Counted from the first letter of the stretch, positions 32,729 to 42,941 are shown. The stretch is 64,000 bases of DNA from Paenibacillus silvisoli (GCF_030866765.1 NZ_CP133017.1:1331001-1395000); one strand, 5' to 3'. Numbers and translations: made by a program. Notes: generated from the sequence alone by a model not told the origin.

Positions 32729-33490
32729 TTGGAATTACAGAGATATTGGCGCGTTGTGAAAAAAAGGTTATGGATGATTGCCTTGATCGTGTTAGTCGGC
32801 TGTACGCTCGCCGGCTACTACTCGAACCGTGTCGCAAAACCGCAGTATGAAGCATCGGCGAAGCTGATCGTCACCCAGAACGCGGACTTGAACGCACTAA
32901 AACCAAGCCTCGACGTCGGCTCCATCAGCTCCAACATTCTGCTGATTAAAACCTATAAGGAAATCATCCGAACGCCGCGCATCATGGCGAAAGTCGTTCA
33001 GCAGCATCCCGAGCTGCAAGCCAGCGCCAACGAGCTCGTGTCTAAGGTGAACGTCAGCTCCGTGAATGAATCGCAGGTCATGTCCGTTTCCGTCAGAGAC
33101 GGATCCTATGAGCGGGCTGCCAAGATCGCGAATGCCGTATCGGACGTGTTTCGGCAAGAAATCCGTACGCTGATGAAGGTGGACAACGTCTCCATTCTGA
33201 ACGAGGCCGATCCGTCGGAACGGCGGGGTCAGGTATCGCCGAATCCTTCGATGAACATGATGGTCGCATTCGTGCTGGCATTGATAGCCGGAATCGCAGC
33301 CGCCTTCATTGCGGATCAAATGGATGACACGGTTAAAACCGAGGAAGATATCCGGACCAAGCTGGGCATTCCTCTGCTTGCGGCGATCCCCGACATCAAA
33401 CGCGGCGATCTGGATAACCGGGGCAGCGGCCATCACACTTTGATGAAAAATGCGGCAGGGAGGAAGAGAAATGTCTCGCTTGATGCATAA
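32729..33490 (+). CDS. Wzz/CapA-type chain-length determinant, activator of the BY-kinase
   Basis: About 253 residues with a membrane helix near each end (WMIALIVLVGCTLAGYY and MMVAFVLALIAGIAAAFIA) and an extracytoplasmic Wzz domain between, as in the YveK/CapA proteins of Gram-positive bacteria. They control polymer length and switch on the cognate tyrosine kinase. GGAGG at 32716-32720 favours TTG 32729; ATG 32702 and 32723 are alternatives in frame. It overlaps the kinase gene by 20 bases and leads the exopolysaccharide operon. Confidence 0.88.
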   Translation: MELQRYWRVVKKRLWMIALIVLVGCTLAGYYSNRVAKPQYEASAKLIVTQNADLNALKPSLDVGSISSNILLIKTYKEIIRTPRIMAKVVQQHPELQASANELVSKVNVSSVNESQVMSVSVRDGSYERAAKIANAVSDVFRQEIRTLMKVDNVSILNEADPSERRGQVSPNPSMNMMVAFVLALIAGIAAAFIADQMDDTVKTEEDIRTKLGIPLLAAIPDIKRGDLDNRGSGHHTLMKNAAGRKRNVSLDA

Positions 33491-34118
33491 AAGCAGGAGT
33501 CACGTGACCGGGATCGACCCGATGTCGGCCGTCTCCGAAGCCTATCGCAGTTTAAGGACGAACATCGCGTTTTCCAATCGGGACGCGGCAATGAAATGCG
33601 TTATGATTACTTCCGCCCAGCATGGCGAGGGCAAAAGCACGACCTCTGCGAATATTGCGGAAGCGTACGCTCAAACGAACAAGAACGTGCTGCTGATTGA
33701 TGCGGATTTGCGAACGCCCGTTCAGCACCAGCTGTTCGAGCTGTCCAACCACTACGGCTTAAGCACGTTGTTAGCCGAACGCGGCAATCTGGATGAGGTG
33801 ATTCAGAAAACGAGCATCGACGGCCTTCACGTCATCAGTGCGGGTCCCGTACCGCCCAATCCGTCCGAACTGCTCGACTCCCCGGAGATGTCAGAGCTGC
33901 TGCGGGAAACGAAGGAACGGTTCGACTTGGTCATCATCGACACGCCGCCGGTCCTTACGGTTGCGGATGCGCTGATATTGGCCGGCAAGAGCGATGGCGT
34001 CGTCTTGGTCATGAATCCGGGTAAAGTGAAAACCCATATTGCGCAAAAAGCGGTCTCATCGTTGGAATACGGCCATGCGTCGATTATCGGAGCCGTACTC
34101 AACCGCGTTAAAGGCTAG
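33471..34118 (+). CDS. BY-type tyrosine kinase, CapB/YwqD-like, without Tyr-rich tail
   Basis: 215 residues. Walker A SAQHGEGKSTTSANIA, Walker A' LLIDADLRTP and Walker B LVIIDTPPV define a bacterial tyrosine kinase of the CapB type, which phosphorylates itself and enzymes such as UDP-glucose dehydrogenase to control polymer synthesis. The protein ends IIGAVLNRVKG and lacks the cluster of Tyr residues normally found at the C-terminus of YwqD/CapB. ATG 33471 follows GGGAGGAAGAG. It works with the preceding Wzz-type protein. Confidence 0.88.
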   Translation: MSRLMHKSRSHVTGIDPMSAVSEAYRSLRTNIAFSNRDAAMKCVMITSAQHGEGKSTTSANIAEAYAQTNKNVLLIDADLRTPVQHQLFELSNHYGLSTLLAERGNLDEVIQKTSIDGLHVISAGPVPPNPSELLDSPEMSELLRETKERFDLVIIDTPPVLTVADALILAGKSDGVVLVMNPGKVKTHIAQKAVSSLEYGHASIIGAVLNRVKG

Positions 34119-34187
34119 ATTTCCGGCTCGCGTTGACGCGCAAGGCATAGAAGCATATAGAAAAAAAGTGGATAGGGTGAGAGATCA

Positions 34188-35087
34188 ATGAAAAAAGTGA
34201 GAAAAGCAATTATCCCTGCGGCTGGACTCGGCACCAGGTTTCTACCCGCAACCAAAGCGATGCCCAAAGAAATGCTTCCGATTGTCGACAAGCCTACGAT
34301 CCAGTATATCGTCGAGGAGGCGATCGCATCCGGCATCGAAGACATCATCGTCGTCACGGGAAAAGGGAAACGGGCGATCGAGGATCACTTCGATATCGCC
34401 TTTGAGCTCGAGCATACGCTCGAGGAGAAAGGGAAGCACGATATCCTTCGAAAGGTTCAGCAGTCATCGAACGTCGAGCTTCACTACATCCGGCAAAAAG
34501 AGGCAAAGGGACTCGGACATGCCGTATGGTGCGCACGCAATTTTATCGGCGACGAACCGTTCGCCGTGCTGCTCGGCGACGACATCGTAAAGTCAGCCGT
34601 TCCATGCACGCGACAGCTGATCGAGCAGTACGAGCGGACGGGGAAATCCGTTATCGGCGTTCAGGCCGTAGGCGTGAACCAAACGAACCGTTACGGCATC
34701 GTCGATCCGCTTGAGAAATCCGGGCGGCTCTACGCCGTCAATCGTTTCGTCGAGAAGCCTCCGATCGGACAAGCGCCTTCGAATCTGGCGATTATGGGAC
34801 GCTATGTGCTGACGCCGGAAATATTCGACTATTTAGGCCGGCACGAGAGGGGAGCAGGCGGAGAAATTCAACTGACCGACGCGATTCAGAAGCTGAATGA
34901 AGATAAGGGCGTGTTCGCCTACGATTTCGAAGGGGTTCGCTACGATGTCGGAGAGAAGCTGGGGTTCATCATGACGACCATCGACTTCGCGATGGGCAAA
35001 CGCGAGCTGCGCTATCAACTGATCTCGGAGCTAGAGGAGCTCCTAGAGCGGGAAAAAGCGAGTGTATCCGACGATGCGGCGATTTGA
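34188..35087 (+). CDS. galU: UTP-glucose-1-phosphate uridylyltransferase
   Basis: 299 residues. [21 protein letters not shown] is the nucleotide-binding start (shown in overlapping parts), with [17 protein letters not shown] and [10 protein letters not shown] also highly conserved in GalU/GtaB. It makes UDP-glucose, the precursor for the sugar dehydrogenase at 45980 and for glycosyltransferases of this cluster. GGGTGAGAG precedes ATG. It overlaps the following gene by 26 bases. Confidence 0.95.
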   Translation: MKKVRKAIIPAAGLGTRFLPATKAMPKEMLPIVDKPTIQYIVEEAIASGIEDIIVVTGKGKRAIEDHFDIAFELEHTLEEKGKHDILRKVQQSSNVELHYIRQKEAKGLGHAVWCARNFIGDEPFAVLLGDDIVKSAVPCTRQLIEQYERTGKSVIGVQAVGVNQTNRYGIVDPLEKSGRLYAVNRFVEKPPIGQAPSNLAIMGRYVLTPEIFDYLGRHERGAGGEIQLTDAIQKLNEDKGVFAYDFEGVRYDVGEKLGFIMTTIDFAMGKRELRYQLISELEELLEREKASVSDDAAI

Positions 35088-35763
35088 TCAGGAAGCAGTC
35101 TTGAAGGTATCGGAGGAAGGCGCGCGGCTCGAGGCTCTGAAATATGGCAGCGATCCTGTTTTCTATACGACGGCGAAGCGCTTGATCGATATTCTCTGTG
35201 CGCTGTTGGGCTTGATTCTCCTTCTGCCGTTGTTCATGCTCGTCGTGCTCCTGATCAAGCTGGAAGATCCGAAAGGCTCGGCATTCTTCTATCAGACCAG
35301 GATCGGCAAGAACGAGAAGCCTTTCAAGATGTACAAGTTCCGCTCCATGGTGTCGAACGCGGAGGACAAGCTGACCGAATTGCTGGATCAGAACGAAATC
35401 CAAGGCGCGATGTTCAAGATGAAGGATGATCCGCGCATTACGCGGGTCGGCAAATTTATCCGGAAAACGAGCATCGACGAGCTTCCGCAGCTGGTCAACG
35501 TGCTGAAAGGGGACATGTCGCTGGTCGGTCCAAGGCCGCCGCTGCCAAGAGAAGTGGCCGAGTACTCGGAGTACGACAGGCTCAGGCTGACCGTGACATC
35601 GGGCTGTACGGGGTTGTGGCAGGTGAGCGGACGCAATGAGCTCAGCTTTGAAGAGATGGTCGAGCTGGATTTGGAATATATCCAAAAAAGAAGCATCGCG
35701 GGCGATTTGAAAATCATATTCAAGACCTTCAAGCTTCTGCTTGGCGCGAAGGATGCTTTTTGA
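35062..35763 (+). CDS. Initiating sugar transferase (undecaprenyl-phosphate glycosyl-1-phosphate transferase)
   Basis: 233 residues. A membrane helix at about 35-57 ([19 protein letters not shown]) is followed by the bacterial sugar transferase domain: [31 protein letters not shown] and [10 protein letters not shown]. Enzymes of this family place the first sugar phosphate on undecaprenyl phosphate and so start the repeat unit. It is the short form without the extra N-terminal helices of WbaP. GTG 35062 overlaps galU; ATG 35074 is the alternative start. Confidence 0.92.
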   Translation: MYPTMRRFDQEAVLKVSEEGARLEALKYGSDPVFYTTAKRLIDILCALLGLILLLPLFMLVVLLIKLEDPKGSAFFYQTRIGKNEKPFKMYKFRSMVSNAEDKLTELLDQNEIQGAMFKMKDDPRITRVGKFIRKTSIDELPQLVNVLKGDMSLVGPRPPLPREVAEYSEYDRLRLTVTSGCTGLWQVSGRNELSFEEMVELDLEYIQKRSIAGDLKIIFKTFKLLLGAKDAF

Positions 35764-35782
35764 TAGGGGGTAGGGCTCGCTC

Positions 35783-37039
35783 GTGAAGAAAATCATGTTT
35801 ATTACGAACAGGCTCCCATTCCCGAATACGGATGGACGGAAAAACATGCTGCTGCAGTACATCCGGCAAATAAAAGAGATTTATCCGGGCAGCGAGATCG
35901 TAAATTTATCCTTCGTCGATGATGAAGGGTACCTCAAGCATCGGCCCGATGAGATCGACCAGGTCATTTGCCTGGAGCTGCCCGGGCTGGCCGAGAAGCT
36001 GTTCAATGTCGTCTTGTATTCGCTGCTGCTGAGAAGATGGCCGCTGCAAGTATCCGTCTATTACAGCCGGAGAACCCGCCGGCAAATACGGGAATTGGTC
36101 CATGCGGAGAAGCCGGAGCTCATTCTCTATGACATGGTGCGGGTGGCGGAATATGCGTCGGAGAAACAAGGCATGCAGGTTCTGAGCTACGATGACTTAT
36201 TATCGCTGCGCTATCGGCGGCAGCTGGAATGGTTCCAATACATCCCTTCGGTTTTCGGGGGCTTCGCGGACAAATTACCGGGCAGGCTGAAGCGATTCGC
36301 GGATATGAAGCCGGTCCAGAGATGGCTGATTCAACTGGAAAGCAAGCTGCTGAACACGTATGAAAAACGGGTGGCCTCGCGCTTCCGTCACCTTGTCTTC
36401 ACTTCTCCCTCCGAAGCGGAAAGCTTTCGGAAGCTTACCCGTCACGATTCGTGCCATGGCATTCCGATGATGTTCGAAGCGGACGGGAGGCGGGGTGGGG
36501 GACTGCGCGCCTACGACAGTAACAAGCTCGTATTCGTAGGGAAGATGGACATTCCGCATAACAGCTCCGCCGTCGTTTATTTCTGCGAGCGAATATGGCC
36601 CAATATCAAACGGCAGGCGCCGGAGGCGACCTTCCACATCGTCGGGAAGAGCCCGACCGCCGAAGTGCAGCGGCTGCAAAAGGTTTATCCGGGCGTCATC
36701 GTAACCGGAGAAGTCGACGACGTGAAGCATATCGTCAGCCATTCCGCGTTGTTGATCGCTCCGCTGCTCTTCGGGACGGGCATAAAAACGAAAATCGTGG
36801 AAGCCATGTCCTGGGGCGTGCCGGTCGTGACCAATCGGATCGGCGTCGAAGGGATCGACGCGAATCACAGAGAGGATCTGTTCGTCTGCGACTCCGACGA
36901 CGAGATGGTCCGCAACGTGCTGCTTCTACTGAACAACCCAGAGATTAACGATAAAGTATCGCGCAATTCGGTACGCTATGTCGCAGGTCATTTCAGCAGC
37001 TCCGCCGCGCGCAAGCATATGGAGTTGATCTTGTCGTAG
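35783..37039 (+). CDS. Glycosyltransferase, GT4-like
   Basis: 418 residues starting at GTG with MKKIMFITNRLPFPNTDGRK. The C-terminal half has the group 1 glycosyltransferase signature (LVFVGKMDIPHNSSAV, FHIVGKSP, LLIAPLLFGTGIKTKIVEAMSWGVPVV) containing the nucleotide-sugar contacts. The resemblance is to GT4 enzymes that build exopolysaccharide repeats. The acceptor and sugar cannot be told. It lies 19 bases after the initiating transferase. Confidence 0.88.
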   Translation: MKKIMFITNRLPFPNTDGRKNMLLQYIRQIKEIYPGSEIVNLSFVDDEGYLKHRPDEIDQVICLELPGLAEKLFNVVLYSLLLRRWPLQVSVYYSRRTRRQIRELVHAEKPELILYDMVRVAEYASEKQGMQVLSYDDLLSLRYRRQLEWFQYIPSVFGGFADKLPGRLKRFADMKPVQRWLIQLESKLLNTYEKRVASRFRHLVFTSPSEAESFRKLTRHDSCHGIPMMFEADGRRGGGLRAYDSNKLVFVGKMDIPHNSSAVVYFCERIWPNIKRQAPEATFHIVGKSPTAEVQRLQKVYPGVIVTGEVDDVKHIVSHSALLIAPLLFGTGIKTKIVEAMSWGVPVVTNRIGVEGIDANHREDLFVCDSDDEMVRNVLLLLNNPEINDKVSRNSVRYVAGHFSSSAARKHMELILS

Positions 37040-37068
37040 CTCCGCTTGCGCGAAGAGCAGGTGCATGC

Positions 37069-38394
37069 ATGATTCGAAACCTTATTATCGCGCTGTTTCT
37101 CTTCTCCCTGGCGGTTATTACGTACGATAGCTTGCCGTATTTCCACTTTTCGGTCTATCGTCCGCTTGCCATGTTCCCGATGTTCGCGGCATCGGCTTTG
37201 CTGCTGTTTACCGGATTCCGGTTCCGGGCGGGAGACTTGTTCTTTCTCGCGTTCGTCATCTACAGCGTCTCGCATTCCCTCGTCGCTTCGATCGGTTACG
37301 AGGACGCGGGAAGCAGCTTTAAGCACGCGATCACGCTGTTGTTCGGCCTATCGATGTACCGGGTATCCGTTTATATCGCCGAGCAAACGAAAGAGGATCC
37401 CGACCTGAAAAGGCGGATCGCCGCAAGCCTGTTGATCGGGTTCATCCCGCCGCTGGCCGCCGGTTTCCTGCAGCTCGCGGATGCGCTTATCGTCCGCAGC
37501 GGCTTCTCGTTGTCCTTAACCGGGCTGTTCTCGGAGAAGGTATACCGCGGACGCATTCAAATGCTGTCGGGCGAGCCTTCGTGGGCGGCGATCCATATGC
37601 TGAGCGGCGGCATTCTGATGCTGTACCTGTTCAAGCAAGGATTCCGCAACCATCTGGCGCTGCTGCTCGGCACGGCGGTACTGCTCGTGCTGTCGTTCTC
37701 CGCTTACGCATACAGCGTATTGCTGACGGCGCTGCTGATCTACGTGCTGATTGCGAACAGAAACCGCGGGAAAATGCTGTTCGTGCTGGCGGCGAGCGTC
37801 CTTGCCGTCGCGGCGGGCGTTCCTTACCTGCTTGAGGCATTCCACGTCAGCGGCTACTTTACGGAGCGGTTCCAGTTTGATTTCGATCATCTGATCAAGA
37901 CCGACAACTCTTTTTTCATCCGGGTCGTTTTTCCGGCTATCGGGTTTATGGAGTTTGCGCATCATCCGGTACTCGGCGTTGGCGGCGGTTTTTATTACCG
38001 GGAATTTGCGGAGCTTCTGCTGGGGCATTTCCCCGACGGACTGGACTTCAAGGAAGTGCGCGACCTCGTCTTCAAGAACCCGGAGATGGCAACGTCACGG
38101 AACCTGCTGTCCAAGCTGTTCGCGGAGGAAGGCTTAATCGGCGCCGCTTTGTTCTTCGGTTTCATGATCGCCGCTTTACGGAGCGCCGGCGCGAATCCTT
38201 ACGCAAAATTCGCTTTTGCGCTTTGCGTTTCGCTCGTCATGAACTTCGATTCCTATTCCTTCGTGAACTTCTGGCTGTTGATCGGGTTCATCCGGGGCGG
38301 CTTTTTCATTGAACAACGGCCGGCGGTCTTGGCGGCGGGAACGGGTACTTCTACGGTGATGCAGAGCATGAAGGGAATGAAACGAATCGCATGA
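37069..38394 (+). CDS. O-antigen polymerase / Wzy-like membrane protein
   Basis: 441 residues with ten or more predicted membrane helices and a long extracytoplasmic loop in the second half (about 285-355, including NSFFIRVVFPAIGFMEF and HPVLGVGGGFYYREF, which recalls the Wzy_C pattern). Wzy polymerases join repeat units outside the membrane. Sequence conservation in the family is low, so the call rests on topology and context between glycosyltransferases. Its stop overlaps the start of the next gene (ATGA). Confidence 0.8.
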   Translation: MIRNLIIALFLFSLAVITYDSLPYFHFSVYRPLAMFPMFAASALLLFTGFRFRAGDLFFLAFVIYSVSHSLVASIGYEDAGSSFKHAITLLFGLSMYRVSVYIAEQTKEDPDLKRRIAASLLIGFIPPLAAGFLQLADALIVRSGFSLSLTGLFSEKVYRGRIQMLSGEPSWAAIHMLSGGILMLYLFKQGFRNHLALLLGTAVLLVLSFSAYAYSVLLTALLIYVLIANRNRGKMLFVLAASVLAVAAGVPYLLEAFHVSGYFTERFQFDFDHLIKTDNSFFIRVVFPAIGFMEFAHHPVLGVGGGFYYREFAELLLGHFPDGLDFKEVRDLVFKNPEMATSRNLLSKLFAEEGLIGAALFFGFMIAALRSAGANPYAKFAFALCVSLVMNFDSYSFVNFWLLIGFIRGGFFIEQRPAVLAAGTGTSTVMQSMKGMKRIA

Positions 38395-39608
38395 GAATCG
38401 CAATCGTGAACAGTCTTTATACGCCGCATATCATCGGCGGCGCGGAAATATCGACGCAAATATTGGCGGAATCGCTTGTCCCGGCAGCGGATGTTCATGT
38501 CTTGACGGTAGGCGGACAGAAGCGCGGCGCCGGCATCCTGACCGAGGTCGTGAACGGCGTAACCGTGCATCGCCTGCCTTGCAACAATCTCTATTGGATC
38601 GGCGAGCCGCAGGGGCGCGGAGCGCTCATGAAAGCGGCCCGAAGAATGGTTGACCTTTACAATCCGGCGCAAATTCGATCCATTCGGAACCTGTTGTCCG
38701 ATTTGAAACCGGATCTGGTCCACACCCAGAATTTATCCGGGCTGGGAGCCGGGACTTGGGCGGCGTGCGCCGAAGAGGGCTTGCCGGTCGCGCACACGTT
38801 ACGAGATTACTCGCTCCTCTCGCCGGTAAGCTCCCCGATAAAGAATCAAGCGTTGTCGCGCATCTATCGCTCGACTTCGCTTGGTTTCAGCAAGCGGGTA
38901 TCGGCGGTCGTCGGGATCTCGTCGCATATCTTGAAGCGCCATACGGACGCGGGATTGTTTCCCAATGCCGCCAAGCTGGTCATCCCGAACGCCGTGGACG
39001 GCGAAATTGGCGGGGGCGCTAAGGACTTCGGCCGGAAGCCGCTGCGAATCGGTTACTTCGGCCGGATCGAGCCGGAGAAAGGCGTCCGCGAGCTCGTCGA
39101 TGCCATTCGCTTCCTTCCGCGCAACATGGTCGAGCAAGTCATCGTTTGCGGCGATGGCGGACTGAAGCGGCAGCTTGAGGAGCTATGCCGCCATGACGAT
39201 CGATTCTCGTTCACCGGAAAGGTCAGCCCGGAAGAGGCCCGCCGCCATATGGCTAAGGTGGACGTCACCTTCGTGCCTTCCGTTTGGGAAGAGCCTTTCG
39301 GACGGGTGATCATCGAGTCCTATCAAGTCGGCACTCCGGTCTACGCATCGGCTGTCGGCGGCATTCCGGACGCCGTCTGGAATCCAGGAGACTTTCTGTT
39401 CGAACCGGGGAGCGCAGAGGCGATACAAGCCAAGATCATCGCCTTTCACTCGCTGACGGGCGACGAGAAAAGAAGGATTCAAGCGCAATGTCTGAAGCAT
39501 TGCCGCGGATTTACGAAAAAGTCATTAGTGGACAAGCATATGATGCTTTATGAACAAATTCAGGTCGTCCAGCATGTGTACGCGCAGGCAGCGTTGAACG
39601 GGAGGTGA
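38391..39608 (+). CDS. Glycosyltransferase family 4 protein
   Basis: 405 residues. N-terminal GT4 domain MRIAIVNSLYTPHIIGGAE, C-terminal group 1 domain (IGYFGRIEPEKGVRELVDA, VIVCGDGG, FVPSVWEEPFGRVIIESYQVGTPVYAS) with the EPFG...E nucleotide-binding pattern. It adds a sugar to the lipid-linked repeat unit on the cytoplasmic side. It overlaps neighbours by four bases on both sides or nearly so, indicating coupled translation. Confidence 0.92.
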   Translation: MRIAIVNSLYTPHIIGGAEISTQILAESLVPAADVHVLTVGGQKRGAGILTEVVNGVTVHRLPCNNLYWIGEPQGRGALMKAARRMVDLYNPAQIRSIRNLLSDLKPDLVHTQNLSGLGAGTWAACAEEGLPVAHTLRDYSLLSPVSSPIKNQALSRIYRSTSLGFSKRVSAVVGISSHILKRHTDAGLFPNAAKLVIPNAVDGEIGGGAKDFGRKPLRIGYFGRIEPEKGVRELVDAIRFLPRNMVEQVIVCGDGGLKRQLEELCRHDDRFSFTGKVSPEEARRHMAKVDVTFVPSVWEEPFGRVIIESYQVGTPVYASAVGGIPDAVWNPGDFLFEPGSAEAIQAKIIAFHSLTGDEKRRIQAQCLKHCRGFTKKSLVDKHMMLYEQIQVVQHVYAQAALNGR

Positions 39609-39613
39609 AGCCT

Positions 39614-40663
39614 ATGAGCAAGCCGACTGTTTACATGTGGCCGAAAGCCAGTCCGGATAACAAATACAGCGAGCTGCTGTCCGCATCGATCGAACAGGCC
39701 GGATTGCGTGTCGAGCATTACGATCGGAAAGCGATGTTCAGGCCGGGCAAAGGAGACATCGTTCACATGCACTGGCCGAGCAGCTCCTATAAGACGTCAT
39801 CCGTGTTCGCGTTGACAGTCATCAAGTCGCTGCTCTTCGCCTTTCTTCTTCTCTATTTCAGATGCCGGGGCGTTCGGCTGTTTTGGACCGTTCACAACCT
39901 CTGGCCGCATACGGGCCGTACAAGCTGGGACTATGTCATGCGGAAGTTTATATTGAACGTTTGCCATCGGGCTTTTGTCCTCAGCGAGACGGTCAAGCTG
40001 GAGGTGGCCGAAGCGTTCGGCATTCAAGCCGGGAAGCTCGTCGTTACGCCCCACGGCCATTATGTCGGCGCCTATCCGGGCAAAGGAACGGACATTCGCC
40101 AGAAATTCGGCATTTCGCCGGAGCGGTTTCTCTTCTTGTTCGTCGGCCGGATCAATCCGTACAAAGGGGTTGATAAGCTCGTCGAAGCGTTCGCGTCGAT
40201 GAAGCATGCCTCCTGCAGCTTGCTGATCGCGGGCAGGGTCGATACGGGATACAGCCTGAGTTTCGTCGACCGGTTCAATGGCGAAGGCGCGATCTGCGTA
40301 TATCCGCATTTCGTGGACGATCACGAGCTCGCCGATTTCCTGCAGGCGGCCGATCGGGTTGTGCTGCCCTACAATCAAATTACGACCTCCGGGAGCGCGA
40401 TTCTTGCATTATCCCATCATAAGCCGGTCATTGCGCCGAGACTTGGCGCGCTGGGCGAGTACGTGACTAGCGGGTGCGGCATTCTGTACGATCCGGAAGA
40501 TCCGGACGGCCTGCGAAACGCGCTTGGCCTGTCGATGGGCATGGATATGAAGCAGACGGAGAAGCAGATCGAGGCGAAGCTTAGGGAGCTGGATTGGGGC
40601 CGGATCGCAAGCAAAATGATCAACATCTATTTCGGTACGAAGCAGCACGAGGTGAACGCATGA
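39614..40663 (+). CDS. Glycosyltransferase, GT4-like
   Basis: 349 residues from ATG 39614, which has GGGAGGTG upstream; GTG 39605 overlaps that site and is less likely. Key parts are VHMHWPS near the N-terminus, FRCRGVRLFWTVHNLWPH, FLFLFVGRINPYKGVDKLVEA and VVLPYNQITTSGSAILALSHHKPVIAP. It resembles the family of short GT4 enzymes that use UDP- or GDP-sugars in exopolysaccharide synthesis. It overlaps the next gene by four bases. Confidence 0.87.
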   Translation: MSKPTVYMWPKASPDNKYSELLSASIEQAGLRVEHYDRKAMFRPGKGDIVHMHWPSSSYKTSSVFALTVIKSLLFAFLLLYFRCRGVRLFWTVHNLWPHTGRTSWDYVMRKFILNVCHRAFVLSETVKLEVAEAFGIQAGKLVVTPHGHYVGAYPGKGTDIRQKFGISPERFLFLFVGRINPYKGVDKLVEAFASMKHASCSLLIAGRVDTGYSLSFVDRFNGEGAICVYPHFVDDHELADFLQAADRVVLPYNQITTSGSAILALSHHKPVIAPRLGALGEYVTSGCGILYDPEDPDGLRNALGLSMGMDMKQTEKQIEAKLRELDWGRIASKMINIYFGTKQHEVNA

Positions 40664-41547
40664 AAGCAACGGTAGCGATTTGCACGCACAATCGGGCAGC
40701 GGATGTGAAGGAAGCGCTTCTCAGCCTGCTGCAGCAAAGCTTCAATGATTCTTTCGAGGTGATCGTGGTCGATAATCGTTCCACCGATCATACCAAACAG
40801 ACCGTATTGGACTTTCGCAATATGGTCGATATCCGGGTTCGCTATGTGTATGAAGAGAGGCTGGGCTTATCCGTCGCCCGGAATCGCGCGATCCGCGAGG
40901 CGAGCGGCGAATATATCCTTTTCCTGGACGACGACGCGAAGGCATCGGCGGATTGGATCGCCGGCATTGTCGGATTGTTCGACCGGAATCCGCGGATCGG
41001 CTGCGTCGGCGGAAAAATCGATCCCGCTTGGGAAGGCAGCCCGCCGAGGTGGCTGTCGCCGGAAAACCGATCGCTCTACACCATCTTGGATTATTCGGAT
41101 GAAATCGTAGAGATGCGGGAGCCGGCTATCCCGTTCGGAGCCAACGTCGCTTTCCGCATGTCGGTTTTCATGACGATGGAGCCCTTTCGGGAAGACCTCG
41201 GCAGAGTGGGAAGCAATCTGCTTTCAAGCGAAGAGGCCGAATTGATCGGGCGCATACGCACCCGGTACGCGGTTTATTATACGCCGCATGCCTCCGTGCT
41301 TCACAAAATTCCGAAAAGCCGGATCAGCCGCAAGTGGCTGCTGCGAAGAATGTATTGGCAAGGCGTCAGCAGCGCGGTCTCCTCGAAGAAGAAAGCGGGC
41401 TTATTGATGAAATCGATCGTGAAGCTGCCGGTATTTCTATTGCTCACGGTCGTGTTCCTATACGACAAACGGCAGCTATTCCGGAATATCAGCCGGATTA
41501 CCATTAACTACGGATTGATCAGCGGCGTGCTGCGAAGCAATCAATGA
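40660..41547 (+). CDS. Glycosyltransferase family 2 protein
   Basis: 295 residues. MKATVAICTHNRAADVKEAL and VIVVDNRSTDHTKQ begin a GT-A fold; the metal-binding DxD is in YILFLDDDAKASADW, and IGCVGGKIDPAW plus FGANVAFRMSVF match inverting GT2 enzymes. A hydrophobic segment near residues 258-276 may bind the membrane. The start overlaps the previous gene with CGAGGTGAA as ribosome site. Confidence 0.92.
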   Translation: MKATVAICTHNRAADVKEALLSLLQQSFNDSFEVIVVDNRSTDHTKQTVLDFRNMVDIRVRYVYEERLGLSVARNRAIREASGEYILFLDDDAKASADWIAGIVGLFDRNPRIGCVGGKIDPAWEGSPPRWLSPENRSLYTILDYSDEIVEMREPAIPFGANVAFRMSVFMTMEPFREDLGRVGSNLLSSEEAELIGRIRTRYAVYYTPHASVLHKIPKSRISRKWLLRRMYWQGVSSAVSSKKKAGLLMKSIVKLPVFLLLTVVFLYDKRQLFRNISRITINYGLISGVLRSNQ

Positions 41548-41578
41548 AGCGAATTTAACGGTCGAGGGTGTTAACAAA

Positions 41579-42922
41579 ATGGGCAATCAACTGGCCGTCC
41601 AACAAACGGCAACGGGCCGCGGAATCTTCCAGGCCATCCTGCATACGAGCGCCGCAAACCTGCTGATCATGGTCTTGAGCACGGCGACCTCCATCGTGAC
41701 GGCGCGATTGTTCGGCGTCGAGGGCAAGGGCATGTTTTCGGCGATTCTGTTCTGGCCGACCTTGCTGGCGGGGCTTGTCTCGTTCGGGCTGCCGACCTCC
41801 CTTATTTACAACATGAAGATGAACGCGGGCAAAGCGGCCCATTACGTGCGCGCTGGATTTATGGTTCAGATCCCTGTCAGTCTTCTCGTCGGTACGGTTG
41901 CCTGGCTCTATCTGCCCGTCTGGCTGGGCAACTATCCGGCAGACGTCATTCGGACAGCCCAGTGGTATACCGTCTTGACGCTGCCTATGCTGCTTGCCGT
42001 CAATTTGCTTGCCGCCCTTACGCAGAGCTTGGATAAATTCATGCTGTACAACGGACTGCGGTTATACGTTCCGCTCAGCAATCTAATTGGTCTGCTTGTA
42101 CTGTGGGCTGCCGGCGAGCTGTCCTTGCCTAACGCCGCTTTCATTTTTCTCGTCACCAGCCTGATGGTCGTCTTCTGGACCTTGTACCGGCTTCGGCGCG
42201 AATTATCCTTCAACTGGCTGCGAACGACCGCGGATCGCATCGTGCTGCGTACGCTGTTCGGTTACGGGGGAAGGGTGTTCGGGGTCGAATTGCTGGGCAC
42301 GCTGTACGCGCAATGCGACAAGCTTATTATTTTGTCGCTGCTCACGCCGAGAGATTTCGGGCTTTATACGGTCGTCTATACGTTATCCCGCGTGTTCAAC
42401 GTCGTTCAGACGGCGATATCGAACGTCGTTTTTCCGAAAGTGACGGGGCTGGATAAAGACAAGATTATAGAGGCCGTCAGCAGAGCGTTTCGGCTTTCCT
42501 TCCTGCTCATGTCGATCGCCGTCCTTCCGGGGATGCTCATCGGCCGGTATTTGCTGGGCCTCTTTTATGGAGATTCGTTCCTAGAGGCCGCGAACGCGTT
42601 CTACCTGCTGTCTCTTGAATGCATTGTCGGAGGAGGGTCATGGATTCTCGCCTCATCCTTCAACGCGATGGGCCGTCCCGGACTCGTTGCGGTACGTCAG
42701 GCGGTCGCGCTTGCCGTAACGGTCGGCTTGTTCTTCATCCTTACGCCGCTGTACGGCTTGAACGGCATCGCGCTTGCCTTGCTGCTCGGCGCGGTGCTCC
42801 GAATGCTGATCACGATCGCAGCCATGAGAATCGTGTTCGATGCGCGAATGTCGAAGATCTTTTATGACAAAGGCGATATGCGCTTTCTATTCAAGCATCT
42901 TTCGCGAAGAACGCAAACCTAG
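41579..42922 (+). CDS. Oligosaccharide flippase (Wzx-like, MOP superfamily)
   Basis: 447 residues with about twelve predicted membrane helices and the early FQAILHTSAANLLIMVLSTATS and IVTARLFGVEGKGMFSAIL segments of polysaccharide biosynthesis proteins. It would flip the lipid-linked repeat unit to the outer face for the polymerase at 37069. GAGGGTG lies before ATG. Confidence 0.9.
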   Translation: MGNQLAVQQTATGRGIFQAILHTSAANLLIMVLSTATSIVTARLFGVEGKGMFSAILFWPTLLAGLVSFGLPTSLIYNMKMNAGKAAHYVRAGFMVQIPVSLLVGTVAWLYLPVWLGNYPADVIRTAQWYTVLTLPMLLAVNLLAALTQSLDKFMLYNGLRLYVPLSNLIGLLVLWAAGELSLPNAAFIFLVTSLMVVFWTLYRLRRELSFNWLRTTADRIVLRTLFGYGGRVFGVELLGTLYAQCDKLIILSLLTPRDFGLYTVVYTLSRVFNVVQTAISNVVFPKVTGLDKDKIIEAVSRAFRLSFLLMSIAVLPGMLIGRYLLGLFYGDSFLEAANAFYLLSLECIVGGGSWILASSFNAMGRPGLVAVRQAVALAVTVGLFFILTPLYGLNGIALALLLGAVLRMLITIAAMRIVFDARMSKIFYDKGDMRFLFKHLSRRTQT

Positions 42923-42941
42923 GAAGGCGGCAAGGCCAGTT

